From the NCBI GenBank assembly GCA_015679605.1, contig JAAAVE010000107.1, positions 1 to 19,378 of the forward strand: a stretch of 19,378 bases of DNA, written 5' to 3'. The notes under the pieces are model-generated. The model ran no database searches. It was given only the letters and a program-made list of their open reading frames with translations, and was not told the origin of the DNA. Origin of the DNA: Podila epigama. Its lineage: Eukaryota; Mortierellomycota; Mortierellomycetes; Mortierellales; Mortierellaceae. Both the position numbers and the translations under genes were made by a program. Position 1 is the first letter of the stretch; each line of letters begins with the position of its first letter. Of the stretch, positions 1 through 10,200 are shown piece after piece.

Positions 1-89
1 TTTTTTATCCTTTTTGAGTTCAATAAACATCTTGATCAAATCATCTCCACACATTCACATCTCTGCGAGACACCAGCTCAAATCACTGA
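1..89 (+). promoter_or_regulatory. 5' leader / proximal upstream region of the photolyase-family gene
   Basis: This short stretch precedes the start codon of the first gene. It opens with a T run and a short T-rich stretch and then becomes A/C-rich, as in many fungal 5' leaders. I see no TATA box or other recognisable site. Most of the promoter must lie outside the window. Confidence 0.4.
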
Positions 90-2367
90 ATGCCACCCAA
101 GAAGAGAGCCGCCGAGGACAATGCAGGAGGAGACGATCAGAGGAAGCGGGCTGCAACGTCGACAGTTGCCGGTGGCAAGTCAGTGACTATCAGTGCCCCT
201 GGGGGAGCACCCGCCACCAAACCTGGCGCCCCGGTTGCCAGAGCTGGAGCTGCAACAGCAGCCGCAGGCGGTACTTCCAAGCCGGGTACTGTCCGAGGCA
301 TGCCCAAGCCTGGTGTGCGCAAAATCAGTGCTGCAGCACTTGCCAGCCGTGCCAAGGCTGTGTCATCCTCTGCTGCGTCCAAGAAGGAGACTGCTCCACC
401 AGTGATCACAAAGAACACTTTGATGTGGTTCAGGAATGATCTTCGCCTCCAGGATAACAAAGCATTACATGAGGCGTCAGTCCGTGCCAAGGCTGCAGGC
501 ACCCACTTGATTGGACTCTTTATCATCTCAAAGGCAGAATGGGTCGCGAGCAATGAGGCTCCAGTCAAAATTGATTTTTGGCTTCGAAATCTTGCAAAGT
601 TGAAGAAGGCTTTGGACGATCTATCAATCCCACTGATTGTCAAGGAGACAGGCGCTTCCTCAGATATCCCCAACATCATTGGATCTATCGTTAAAGAGCA
701 TTCCATCAGTCATATCCACTGGAACGCAGACTACACAGCAAAGGGATTGAAGCGGGACGAGCTTGTAAAGTCCTCTTTGACAAGCATTCCTCAAACGTAC
801 GTTGTCATCACTGATGACAAGTGCGTCATCCCTCCAAGGGAGATCATGACCAAGGTAAGGAGAGCTAAATTTGGAGAAGCATCACAGGAGGGGTGTATGT
901 GCTATATTCATAGCATACCTGTGCATTCCATTAACACGATATATTTCGCACGTTTTGTTGATGTATAATAGATCAACACACCTTTCCAGAACTTTGAATT
1001 GTTCATGACGTCTTGGTTTGTCAAGGTGGAGGCAAAACGCCAGTACCTGGATCTTGTCCCTGGACCAGGAGCGAACGCTGATGGAGCCAAAACTGAATTT
1101 GCAACATACTTTCAAGCCGATGTCCCTAGTTCATACCCACATAATTTAGATCTGGAGGAGGTTGAGCGTCTTTATCCTGCAGGAGAGGACACTGCTCAAA
1201 AGAGACTGGATTCGTTTATTAAGGAGACAGTGAGCAAGTATCATACGGTCAGTTACCTGGTCGGGCATGAGGGATCAAACTCTTTGACACCTTTTATCGC
1301 CAACGGTATTCTATCTCATCGTCAGTGCGTTTCAATGGCGCGTTCTGTCAACAGCAACAAGGTCATGGTTGGAAATGAAGGTGTCAAGCAATGGGTCACG
1401 GAGTTTATCTTGAGGGTAAGGGTTTTTTTTTCGTTTAGCTTTTTTGTTGAAGTCTCAAAGTCAAGTCCGTCTGAGAAAAGTGATTTCTTGTATTCACATC
1501 TCTGTGCGCACTATGTTTCTTAGGAGTTTTACACGCACATCATGTTGCTTTTCCCAAGGATTGCCGAGGAAAAGGCATATATTGCGGCGACCGAAGATAT
1601 CCGTTGGAGCAGCGATGAACGTAAATTCTCATTGTGGTGTCAGGGCAAGACTGGATATCCCATTGTGGATGCTGGTATGCGACAGCTCAACAGTGTCGGG
1701 TTCATGAACGCGCGTGCTCGCAAAATTGTTCAATGTTTCCTGGTCAAGGATCTCATGATGAGCTGGCAAAAGGGCGAGAAATACTTTTTGAGCAAGTTAA
1801 TTGATGGAGACGTGGCATTTAATAACGGCAGCTGGCAATGGGTACGTCGGTGTGAATTATGTATATATGTCCTTCGTTTACCTACATGTTATTCTAGGAA
1901 GGAATATCAGACAATTCCACCTAACGACCAGCATATTACTTGTTCGACTTTGACTTTTTAGTGTGCTGCCACTGGTATTGACTGCCAGCCTTACTTTACA
2001 AGCAACAGTCCTCTGACTCAGTCACAGAGGCGCGATCCTCATGGCGAATATATTCGTCACTGGGTGCCTGAGCTTGAGAGTTTGTCGGATACCCAGGTGC
2101 ACGATCCATTCCGTCTCATGCCAGCCAAGGACTTTACAAAGTTGGGGTAAGAGCGCGCTTTTCTCTCTCTTCCTATTGAGTGCGGTGCTTTGACATGTTT
2201 GAAGCTGCCTGTTGATCTTGTTCTCTTACACGTTCGTGTTATTATGTTCTCACATATGTATTTCTGTTTCGTTACTTAATGATTGTAGGTACCCTAGACC
2301 GATGGTGGATCATATGGATGCCAAGAAAAAGTATGTCGAGGAGTATAAGCGCGTCCTTGACAAGTAG
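90..2367 (+). CDS. Photolyase/cryptochrome-family protein (class I CPD photolyase-like), 5 exons, 596 aa
   Basis: Exons are 90-854, 972-1415, 1524-1841, 1962-2146 and 2289-2367; all introns are GT-AG and the joined frame is open for 596 residues. Residues 1 to about 108 form a basic, Ala-rich extension with PPKKR and QRKR clusters, a likely nuclear signal. An alpha/beta antenna domain follows (WFRNDLRLQDN near residue 113), then the flavin-binding helical domain (GKTGYPIVDAGMRQL, LVKDLMMSWQKGEKYF, LIDGDVAFNNGSWQW). Family members bind FAD and use blue light to split pyrimidine dimers or to signal. The Trp electron-transfer chain (IRW, MSW, SWQW) and the Asp/Asn near FAD look intact. Several lesion-pocket and FAD-phosphate positions differ from canonical enzymes: MHNR reads MNAR, TSRLS reads SNSLT, RIFNP reads TSNSP. 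The second exon is taken from 972 because it restores the conserved TPF and uses the first AG after a TTAAC branch site. Family assignment is firm; repair activity is uncertain. Confidence 0.9.
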
Positions 2368-2712
2368 ACGCTTCTTTTTGGTTCATGTCTTTTTTGTTGT
2401 ATGTCGTTGTCATGTCATGTCTTGTCTTGTCTTTCATCCTGTTTTTGCCCTATTTTCTACCCTCGTGCATTTCCTCTTGTTCTATTCTGGCTGCATGCCT
2501 TTGCTTCTCGAATCCTTTTTATCCCTTGCCAGTTTCTATGTCTGGCTCATGTACAACACCTTTTTTTTTCTTTTTCTTTCTTTTTTTTAAACATGGTTGA
2601 CTTGTCTTTTCTTCTCGCTTCTTTTTTTTTCTTTTTTTTCAATTCGATTCATATCAACATTTTTATTCGCCTGTCTGCATTACATATTTCTCTCTTTGTT
2701 CTAAAATCAAAA

Positions 2713-2718
2713 AATAAA
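2713..2718 (+). terminator. Possible poly(A) signal AATAAA for the photolyase-family gene
   Basis: An exact AATAAA lies about 346 nt after the photolyase-family stop, within T-rich 3' sequence. Fungal poly(A) signals are loose and the distance is long, so a nearer, degenerate site could be used instead. Confidence 0.3.
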
Positions 2719-2813
2719 GACTACAGTAGGAAACAATCAAATATAACGCGCTTTTTTTTTTTCCATATTTGTATTGACATTCGTTTTTTGGTTAAAAATA
2801 ATCTGATGACTTG

Positions 2814-2819
2814 TTTATT
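2814..2819 (-). terminator. Possible poly(A) signal AATAAA for VMA7
   Basis: Read on the minus strand this is AATAAA, 38 nt beyond the VMA7 stop codon, a normal place for a polyadenylation signal. Minus-strand sequence beyond it is A-rich. Confidence 0.4.
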
Positions 2820-2857
2820 TTTATATGTCTCCTTTTTTCTTCTTTCTTTCTTTTCGT

Positions 2858-3552
2858 CTACTCGCCAAAGAGTCGTCTGACGCGCTTGAGGACACTATCC
2901 TTTTCGGGGTCATAAGGATGATCCTTGGAAGGAATCTCGAGAATCGTAGGGAAAGCTTGGTCGTGCTCTTCAATCAATGAGCGAATCTCCTCAGCGATCT
3001 ATGTGTTTTTTGTTCAAAAATAGACAAAAAGAGGTATGGGTATGGGATCACATTACGTGTTGGTTGATAAGAATGATGGCGATATCCTTGCGCTTGGTGA
3101 ACTCTAGGAAAGCTTCTTCAACCGTTGACAAGGGTGTCTCTAAATAATGCAACATGGAAACAAAACTATGTGAACACACATTGGAGTGGCGAGATAGTAT
3201 GGTCAAACGATTAAGCTCGTTCCTTTGAAAGCAACATATGGTGGGGCTGACTTACTGGCGTCGACAACTAGAAAGTTTTTCTTTTGACGAGAGTCGATAT
3301 GACCAATGCCGGCAAGGAGAAGACCTGTGATGGAGTCTTCGTCCCCAATGGCAGCCATGAACGTACGTTCCTATTTTGATGGTCAACAAGTAGATGTTGT
3401 TTAGAATGCATATTCAAGTATACTTGAGCTTGCTTTGTTTGTAGGCGACATGTCTTGTGTGAATGAAGGAAAGTGAATGTGTACGTGTATGTATGAATGC
3501 ATGTGTGTGTCACTCCTCCTTCTCTCCGTGTGTTATTTACCGTTTGTGCCAT
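2858..3552 (-). CDS. VMA7: V-type proton ATPase subunit F, 4 exons, 116 aa
   Basis: Exons on the minus strand are 3552-3541, 3370-3256, 3139-3057 and 2998-2858, joined in frame to 116 residues, close to the yeast protein (118). The product begins [17 protein letters not shown], contains [18 protein letters not shown] and [15 protein letters not shown], and ends in the family hallmark [20 protein letters not shown] plus RRLFGE. Subunit F belongs to the central stalk of the V1 sector, which couples ATP hydrolysis to proton pumping into vacuoles and endosomes. The first exon carries only four codons (MAQT); joining it to exon 2 gives TERTF, which matches the yeast N-terminus and supports the join. 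Introns are 170, 116 and 58 nt, all GT-AG. An alternative start at the internal ATG (3358) would drop only eight residues. Confidence 0.95.
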
Positions 3553-3620
3553 GGCGGATTGTGTGAATGTATGAGTTTGTGATGTTGATGGTGAGTGAAT
3601 GTCGCTTTTCAAAGTAAAAG

Positions 3621-3644
3621 TCGAGTCGAGTTGAGTTGAGTTGA
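3621..3644. repeat. Pentamer tandem repeat (TCGAG)2(TTGAG)2 plus a partial unit
   Basis: Four full five-base units and a partial fifth, changing from TCGAG to TTGAG, lie 69-92 bases upstream of the VMA7 start. The tract may be a simple microsatellite or a cluster of protein-binding sites. Confidence 0.7.
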
Positions 3645-3665
3645 AAGGGGCGAGGCGTGATTTCT

Positions 3666-3673
3666 TCACGTGA
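3666..3673. promoter_or_regulatory. TCACGTGA palindrome (E-box, CACGTG core)
   Basis: A perfect 8-bp palindrome with a CACGTG core lies 114 bp upstream of the VMA7 start codon. Fungal bHLH factors such as Cbf1 bind CACGTG. In animals the related CLEAR element (GTCACGTGAC) drives V-ATPase genes through TFEB. Function here is inferred only from sequence and position. Confidence 0.4.
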
Positions 3674-3926
3674 TGGTATGACCCTTTACTCGTAATTGCT
3701 TTGCTTCTCTTTTCACTTTTTTTTTTTGTGCGCAGTCCTTTTTTCCTCGCTCGTCTCTCACAACTTTTTTTAACCAAACCCTTTCTTTCACTGCCCCATT
3801 GCGCTCTATTTCTGTGTTATTATTGTCTTTTGTGTGCCTTTTGAGTTGCAACGCGCGTTGGGTTGCCCGATTTCCCTGCACTGTTCGTACCCAAACCCCT
3901 TTTGTGTATCGAGTCGACTTCTGTAT

Positions 3927-3946
3927 TGTGTGTGTGTTGTGTGTGT
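3927..3946. repeat. GT dinucleotide microsatellite
   Basis: An imperfect TG/GT run interrupted once by TTG, in the divergent promoter region. Confidence 0.7.
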
Positions 3947-4005
3947 ATATGAGGGAGAGCTGCAAACCAGTGTCACACAGAAATTGACATTTCATTTCAT
4001 CCACC

Positions 4006-4048
4006 CCATTCCATCCCATCCATTCCATCCCATCCCATCCATCCCATC
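4006..4048. repeat. CCATC/CCATT tandem microsatellite
   Basis: About nine units of CCATT, CCATC or CATC in a row, 180-220 bases upstream of the PHIP/BRWD start codon and probably in its promoter or leader. Confidence 0.75.
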
Positions 4049-4229
4049 TAGTCATTAAAAACACACACTTATTAATCATTCACTCATTTGCCTCATCCAC
4101 GCGACATCACAGCAAGGATCACGAATAATCACATCATCAACAACAACAACACATTCACTCACAACGACAACAGCTGCAACAGAAAAATAAAAAAGTAAAC
4201 ACTAATCACTCTCAAGAAAACCACCAAAG

Positions 4230-7200
4230 ATGGGTTCTCCAATGGAACAAGGTACAAAAAAAAAAAAAAACTTGATTTTTATATTATCACCCGTTTGACC
4301 ATCCATGCAATCTTATATCATTGAACATATGTGTCTTTACTAAACCACCCGTTCTTTTCTTCTTTTCTCGTTCATTCCCTCACTCACAAACGCATACACT
4401 CATATTTCGACGTGTGCTTCATCCATGTTTACCACTGAACAATAGAGGTATGGCGCCATTTCTAGGATCCTAGGAAGAGCTTAAAAGGAGAAAGATCGAG
4501 GAATTATCGCTTCTTGCCTATTATCATTGCCACCAATCCACTATCATGCCTGCTTTGCATATGCTTTCATGCCTAACCACTAATCACGCTTCTTTGCAAC
4601 CTTTTTTTTCAACGTCAACATCAACCTCATTTTCCAGCTCTACTTCCTAATAGCGCGTTTTCTGTCCGAGGGTCCATGTCATAATGCCGCCAACGTACTC
4701 CTGTCAGATATTACACAACACCCACAGCTGTTACCAACGCGGTACAACTGGAAAGGTGAATGGAGACCATACTCGCAAGATGAACTGGCAAGTTTTTTTT
4801 TTTGGTTGTATTAATGATTGCTTTATTGTATCATAGTAAAAGAAGCCTTGAAAACAATGTCGATTAACCTATGGTCTCGATCCTCGAATACTCCAAACAT
4901 TTTACAAATCAACATAAATAGAACGCCATGTATCATAAAATTGATCCCAATCATTTACCAGAACTGCTTTCGAGACTGATCACACATGCAGATGCACAAA
5001 TCCCACCAATCGTACCTGGGATCCGATCGCTATTGTCTTCTGGCCCAACCTCACTTTTACGAGAACCTCACGAAACTGAAGCGCTGCGAAGGAATCGGAA
5101 AAACACTCGTCGTTGGAATGCACAGCGAAATATATTTACTGCAATCGGATCTGCTCCCAAGGCGCGAACGCGTAAGTCGACTTGGGCAAAGGAGAGTGCG
5201 GGAGTTTTTTTTTACTGAAGCATGGAAGCAGACATGAGACAAACATGGAATCACCAACGGGAACATTCATTGATGCACATGGATGCACACATGGAATCAC
5301 CAACGGGAACATTCATTGATGCACATGGATGCACACATGGAGACACCCATGGAAACACAAATGGAATTACACATGACACTAACTTTGCTTGTTTTTTGTG
5401 TTAAATACCAGTGGAGTACGTAAGAGCAAAGGAGGTCAGAGGCACTGCCTTGCATCACCCCACACTGCCGTCGTTTGTTCCGTCAATGTTTGAAGAGCTG
5501 GTCATTATGAATGGACATCGGTTCCCTACTTTCTGTCTCTTGTTTGACAAGACCAACAACCGTGTCATCACTGGAAGCGACGACTATCTTGTCAAAATCT
5601 GGAGCGCCGATTCGGGATATTTACTGTTTACGCTTCGAGGACATGCTGCTGTTGTGACCTACATGGATCTCAGCCCAGACAACACCATGCTCGCCACAGC
5701 GTCAAACGATGGCATAGTCCGTGTCTGGGACCTCAAAACTTCAGCACCCATCGCTGTTCTACCCACAGGCACACAATCACGCGCTCGGAAACACATTACG
5801 ACTGTCTCCTTTTCGCCCTCACCAGTACCACACAACCGCTACCTCATCGCAACCTCACTCGATGGCCACACCTGGGTCTGGAGATATGATCGGTTGACCA
5901 AAAAATTTCAAGCAAAGCCCACCATGCTCGACTGCAAAACGGTCGGCTTTGGAAGCTCCGAGCTTAAATGTGCTACATGGAACAGTACTGGATCTCAGTT
6001 TGCTGTTGCAGGACTCGACCTCTTTATCCGCGTCTTTTCTACTATCCATGGCTGTCAGGACGTCAACAAGGTTCGGAAGAGGCGAAAGAGCCAGGACAGC
6101 AAGAACAAAATAAGTGGCACCGACTCTGTTTTAACGAATATGGCTGATGGATCGACCTCGGCTGCACAGACGGCAGATCCATCACAAAAGACACAGGATT
6201 GGGGCGATCCTGTGCTTATTGCACAGCTTGAAGGTCACAGGGGTGTTGTCACCAGTCTGAGCTACAGTCGATCTGGAAACCGATTACTCTCTGGATCTGT
6301 CGATGGTTTCCTCAGGATATGGAAGTATGATCAAGAAAGCAAAATGTGGGCCTCAACAGCAAGTAAGTGTCGAGGAGGGGCGGTGAAGCTTTGTTGTGTT
6401 GTATCTGTCTGCTATTGTTGATGTTGATATGATGGTCGTTCGCAGTTATGGTACTGGATTTGGAACTCATATCACTTTTTTCTTTTAGTCGATTTGCGCG
6501 ATGAACACGTCCAGGCTGAGGCAACCACTACAGCTGCCAGGTCAATGATACCCTCGCCAACGACCGCAGCAGTCTCATCCAATCCATTTACGGAACCAGA
6601 GAACAACACCGATTCTGATATGAATGCCTCCTCCAGTCAGCCTCAAGGGGCCGAACCAACAATGGCTATATCAACATCATCGACAGATGCAACATCAGCA
6701 ATAACCACAACAACGACAGAAACAGCATCGGCAACAGCATCAACAGCAACAGGAACAGCTACTGCTACCGCAGAAACGACTGCTACTGCAGGAACACCCG
6801 CGACAACAGAGACTCCTCGCCCAGGTCGATCCACTGCTGAAGATTCTCGTATCATCCCTACAATGGCCATCTGGTCCTTGGATGACAGCACCGTTATTCT
6901 GACGACTTCTCTTGGTGAGGTCAAGATCTTTGATTCAGTCACAGGACAGTGGATTCACACTCTAAGAGAACATGTCCGAGGCTCTTCGATCTATGTGGTC
7001 GACGTTCATCCTCATGACAAGAGGATCTTGATGACAGCAGGCTATGATGGACAAATCATCCTCTGGGATATCGAAAAGGGCATCAAGATCAAGAGCTGGC
7101 TGTATCCTGAGTACGAGTTCCTTGATGGCAGGTTCTCGCCGGATGGCATGTCGTTTGCTGTGACCGACCAAGAAGGAAAGTGTATTCTCTTTGGCGCTGG

Positions 7201-10200
7201 AAAGAACCCAAACAACTATCAAGACGCTCGCACGTTTGTCGAACAAACGTTTTGGAGTGACTATGCCCCTGTCCGGTACGACGCTGATCACAATGTTGTA
7301 GACGATGCCACACAGATTGCACCACATCTCATGGAAAGGACACCCATCCTTGACAATAACGGGCGCGACTATGCCAAGCAACGAGGACCTCAGTACGGCC
7401 TTGACCTACCTGCAACCCTTCCCCAAGGCGTACTGGAAAAGGAGGAAGCGCTCAAGTTGGAGATACTGGAAAAGGAACTAGAAAATCTCTCTGATCAAAC
7501 ATTGGCTGTCCTCCAGCCAACAGATAAGCGCAAGCTGTACAAGAGGCGCCGCGAGTTCATTTTAGAAGACGAAGATGATGAAGACGATGACCCAATGACG
7601 GTAGAAGTGCCGATTGTTCCCCTCCCCAACGATTCCAGTGGTGAAGAGTACGCTGGCGGCGCAGTTTCCGCTTCATCATCGTCCGACACTGAAGAAGACG
7701 AGAGCGATCTGGCTCCCGAGGACAATGGAGGCAGCCCTAAACCGTTTGTTGTCAACGATGACGATGATGATGAAGATTATTACGGAGCGGCACTACGCCG
7801 GACGCGCGCCTCGAGTTCTGGAGGTACACCAAGGAAATCACGTGTCAGTACAAGTGAGCGGAAACGAAGGACAGGAGGACGGGCTCGTAAGCGGATGCGC
7901 ATCCATTCCGATGACGAGGACGATGATGACTTGCTTGCAGAGTTGGGATATAGTGACGACGAAAGCGACACCTACAGTGCCCGATCACGAACACCTACCA
8001 GGAAGGGCAAGAAAGCGATTGACAGTCTCCCCTCTGGAAGCAAGAGCCAACGTAGTGCACGTCCAAAGTCGTTTGCCAACGATGATTACCCAAGTGACGA
8101 AGCATTAGAACTCGAGAACTCGGAACCGGAGGCTGAGGAGGACGACGAAGGAGTGTTTTCTGGAAGCTCTGCTGGCGGATCTTTCTCGGGGACATCAAAG
8201 AATCAAGGACTAGCCTCTTCATCTTCCTCTTCGACCCAACCACATTCTGCAAACCAGAAAAAGAAGCAGTGGCGAGGCAATGGACGAAAGAAGGGCAAAG
8301 CGGTGATTCGAGATGAGGGCGCACTTGAAATTCAAAGATGGCTGCCAAGTGACTGGATTAAGATGAATGAACCCCGCAAGACTCCTTATCATCCACAGGT
8401 AAAGGAAGAAAAGAATGACAAACGAACACTTCACTTTCACCGCTGTTTTATTGGTGCTTCGTATTTGCTGTGTGAATTGACGCAAAACGGGGACCTTCAT
8501 GTGTTTGTAAACTATTAGATTGGCGACAATGTTGCGTATTTCAGGCAGGGACATTCGTACTACTTGAACGAAACACCTCTTCGATCCAAACTCAATATGA
8601 AGGCGGTTCCTTATATCCGAGACCCAGCGCTACCGTGGGTCACGTTCGGCCGCGTCTCGCGTATTACGTATAATGTGGGGCCGCCAACATGGTGCACGAT
8701 CACCCTTGAAGAACAAATTCTCTCGTCAGCCTGGGGTTATCCTCCGAATCCACAGTTTACACCGTCGCGTCGTCGATTCGAAATTGAGTTCCACGACCTT
8801 GGGGACGTGCCCGACTTTATTGTCCTCTACTCTGTCTTTCAGGAGGGTGCCAATGCACAGTACCAAGCAGGAGAGCAGATCTGGGCTTCCTTTGAGGGTA
8901 GTTCGTACAGTGGCACCATTTCGAACCAAGTGGTCGAAGACCCTGAATTTGAAGATTCTCTCTGGATGGCCTTTGAAGTGTCATGGTATGTTTTTGTTCA
9001 GCCATACTCTCTTTCTTCACCTTTTATTCAATGGTGCTCATGGGTTCTATCATGGTTTATTTATATTATATCTCTTCTGACTGTTTGTAGGCCTGCTGGA
9101 AATGAGATAACTAACCTCTCGCCGTGGGAGATGCAAAGAGATGAAAACGAGGATCTTGTGGAAAGAGAAGTCATCCCAAAAGAAGGTACTGCACCAACTT
9201 TCTCCAGATTTTCTGTGATCTATGTAGCCCATAGATGTAACAAATGCCTAACAAGCTGTGTCTCCCTGCGACATTTCTCTTTTTTTTTGCTTGTAGAGAA
9301 CGAACGAATTGATAGAGTCATCCGTCATCTCATTGAAATGGAAGAATTCCAGATATTCAAGGGCTCAGTTGACTTTGAAGCATACCCGGATTACTGCAAG
9401 ACAGTGGCCTACCCCATATGTTTGGATTCTATCCAAGAGCGGCTGTACAATGGCTACTATAGACGTTCGAGGGTAAATTGCGGATTTCAATGCGTTGTTT
9501 GCTTACGACATGTGTTTCTACACCTTGATTTTCCACTTCAAAAACCTCTTCATGCAATATTGACACAAAAGTTATTGTTAATTCGGATCCTTAGGCTGTG
9601 CAATATGACATCGAGTTACTCGAAGAAAATGCCTTAACGTACAATGACCCCCGAAGCGACATTGCCCTGTTTGCCAAACAGTTATCCCGTGTCTATAAGA
9701 CAGCTGTCGCAAGTATGTATCATATCAGTTGTGAGGAGGACGAGGGGTCTTTTTCCAAGTTGTATCGCAAAAAGTGTTGACATTTTTAACGCTTACGATC
9801 ATTTTTTACTCTAGATCCTCACAGGCCTCTACCACCCCAAATTCGAATCAGAAAGACAAGAAGGGATGAGGACGACGAAGATGAGTTTGATGGCTCAGGG
9901 ATCGATGAGCAGGTGGATGTGGATTCAGAACCTGAGCTGGATCTTGTCGACGAAGATGATGGATTAGAGGACGACGACGATCCAAACGATTTCTTAGAGT
10001 ACGTATGAAAGAAGCATGATTGAGTATTGTATATTTATAGACATGTGAGTGTGTGCGTGTGCTTACAAGATTTTCGTCCGTTCTCTTCTTTCTTTTTTGC
10101 TGGTAAAAAATAGCGATGAGAGTTCGAACGATGAAGAACCTTCCCGATCGAGGTCAAAACGACGGAGTAGTGGCAGGAGCAATGGCCGCTCATCTCGCGT

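Larger units (their letters stand above)
2368..2857. other. Convergent 3' region between the photolyase-family gene and VMA7
   Basis: These 490 bases lie between two stop codons facing each other. They are strongly T-rich on the + strand, with many T runs of 6-10 and short ATG-TC stutters near 2400-2440, and hold no conserved coding sequence. The open frames here translate to Phe/Ser/Leu-rich low-complexity peptides and are not credible genes. The stretch most likely holds the 3' UTRs and polyadenylation sites of both genes. Confidence 0.6.
3553..4229. promoter_or_regulatory. Divergent promoter region between VMA7 and the PHIP/BRWD gene
   Basis: These 677 bases separate two start codons facing away from each other, so they hold both promoters and both 5' leaders. 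The VMA7 side contains a TCACGTGA palindrome and TCGAG/TTGAG pentamers. The middle holds pyrimidine runs and a GT tract. The PHIP/BRWD side has CCATC/CCATT repeats and a CAA-rich leader (about 4137-4185). No clear TATA box is seen. Frames here on both strands are low-complexity and not convincing genes. Confidence 0.6.

Noticed and set aside
972-989. Alternative acceptor at 988-989 for photolyase exon 2
   Set aside because: It stays in frame but loses the conserved TPF, and the acceptor at 970-971 is the first AG after a TTAAC branch site. Only six residues differ, so RNA could still prove it used.
2279-2880. Several + strand open frames with Phe/Ser/Leu-rich products
   Set aside because: They arise from T-rich 3' sequence with no conserved motif; their ends follow base composition, not gene structure.
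3268-3777. Long minus-strand open frame over VMA7 exon 2 and its upstream region
   Set aside because: It reads through the 170-nt first intron and 5' leader in a frame unlike any family. The real gene is recovered by splicing a 12-nt exon to the conserved exons.
4837-4921. Extra exon starting at the TCATAG acceptor before the conserved YHKIDPNHL block
   Set aside because: With the GT donor at 4792 it runs in the wrong frame; the GC-AG intron gives a single clean join.
5244-5335. CRISPR-like direct repeat
   Set aside because: There are only two adjacent copies without spacers, in a eukaryotic intron; it is a minisatellite.
5222-5404. Open frame across the 46-bp repeat
   Set aside because: It lies wholly within an intron whose ends join conserved exons in frame; the peptide is simply a translated repeat.
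7495-8348. Minus-strand open frames opposite the acidic, Ser-rich part of the PHIP/BRWD gene
   Set aside because: They are shadows of GAT/GAC/GAA and TCA-rich codons, giving Ser- or Val-rich peptides without domains; the sense strand is a coherent family member.
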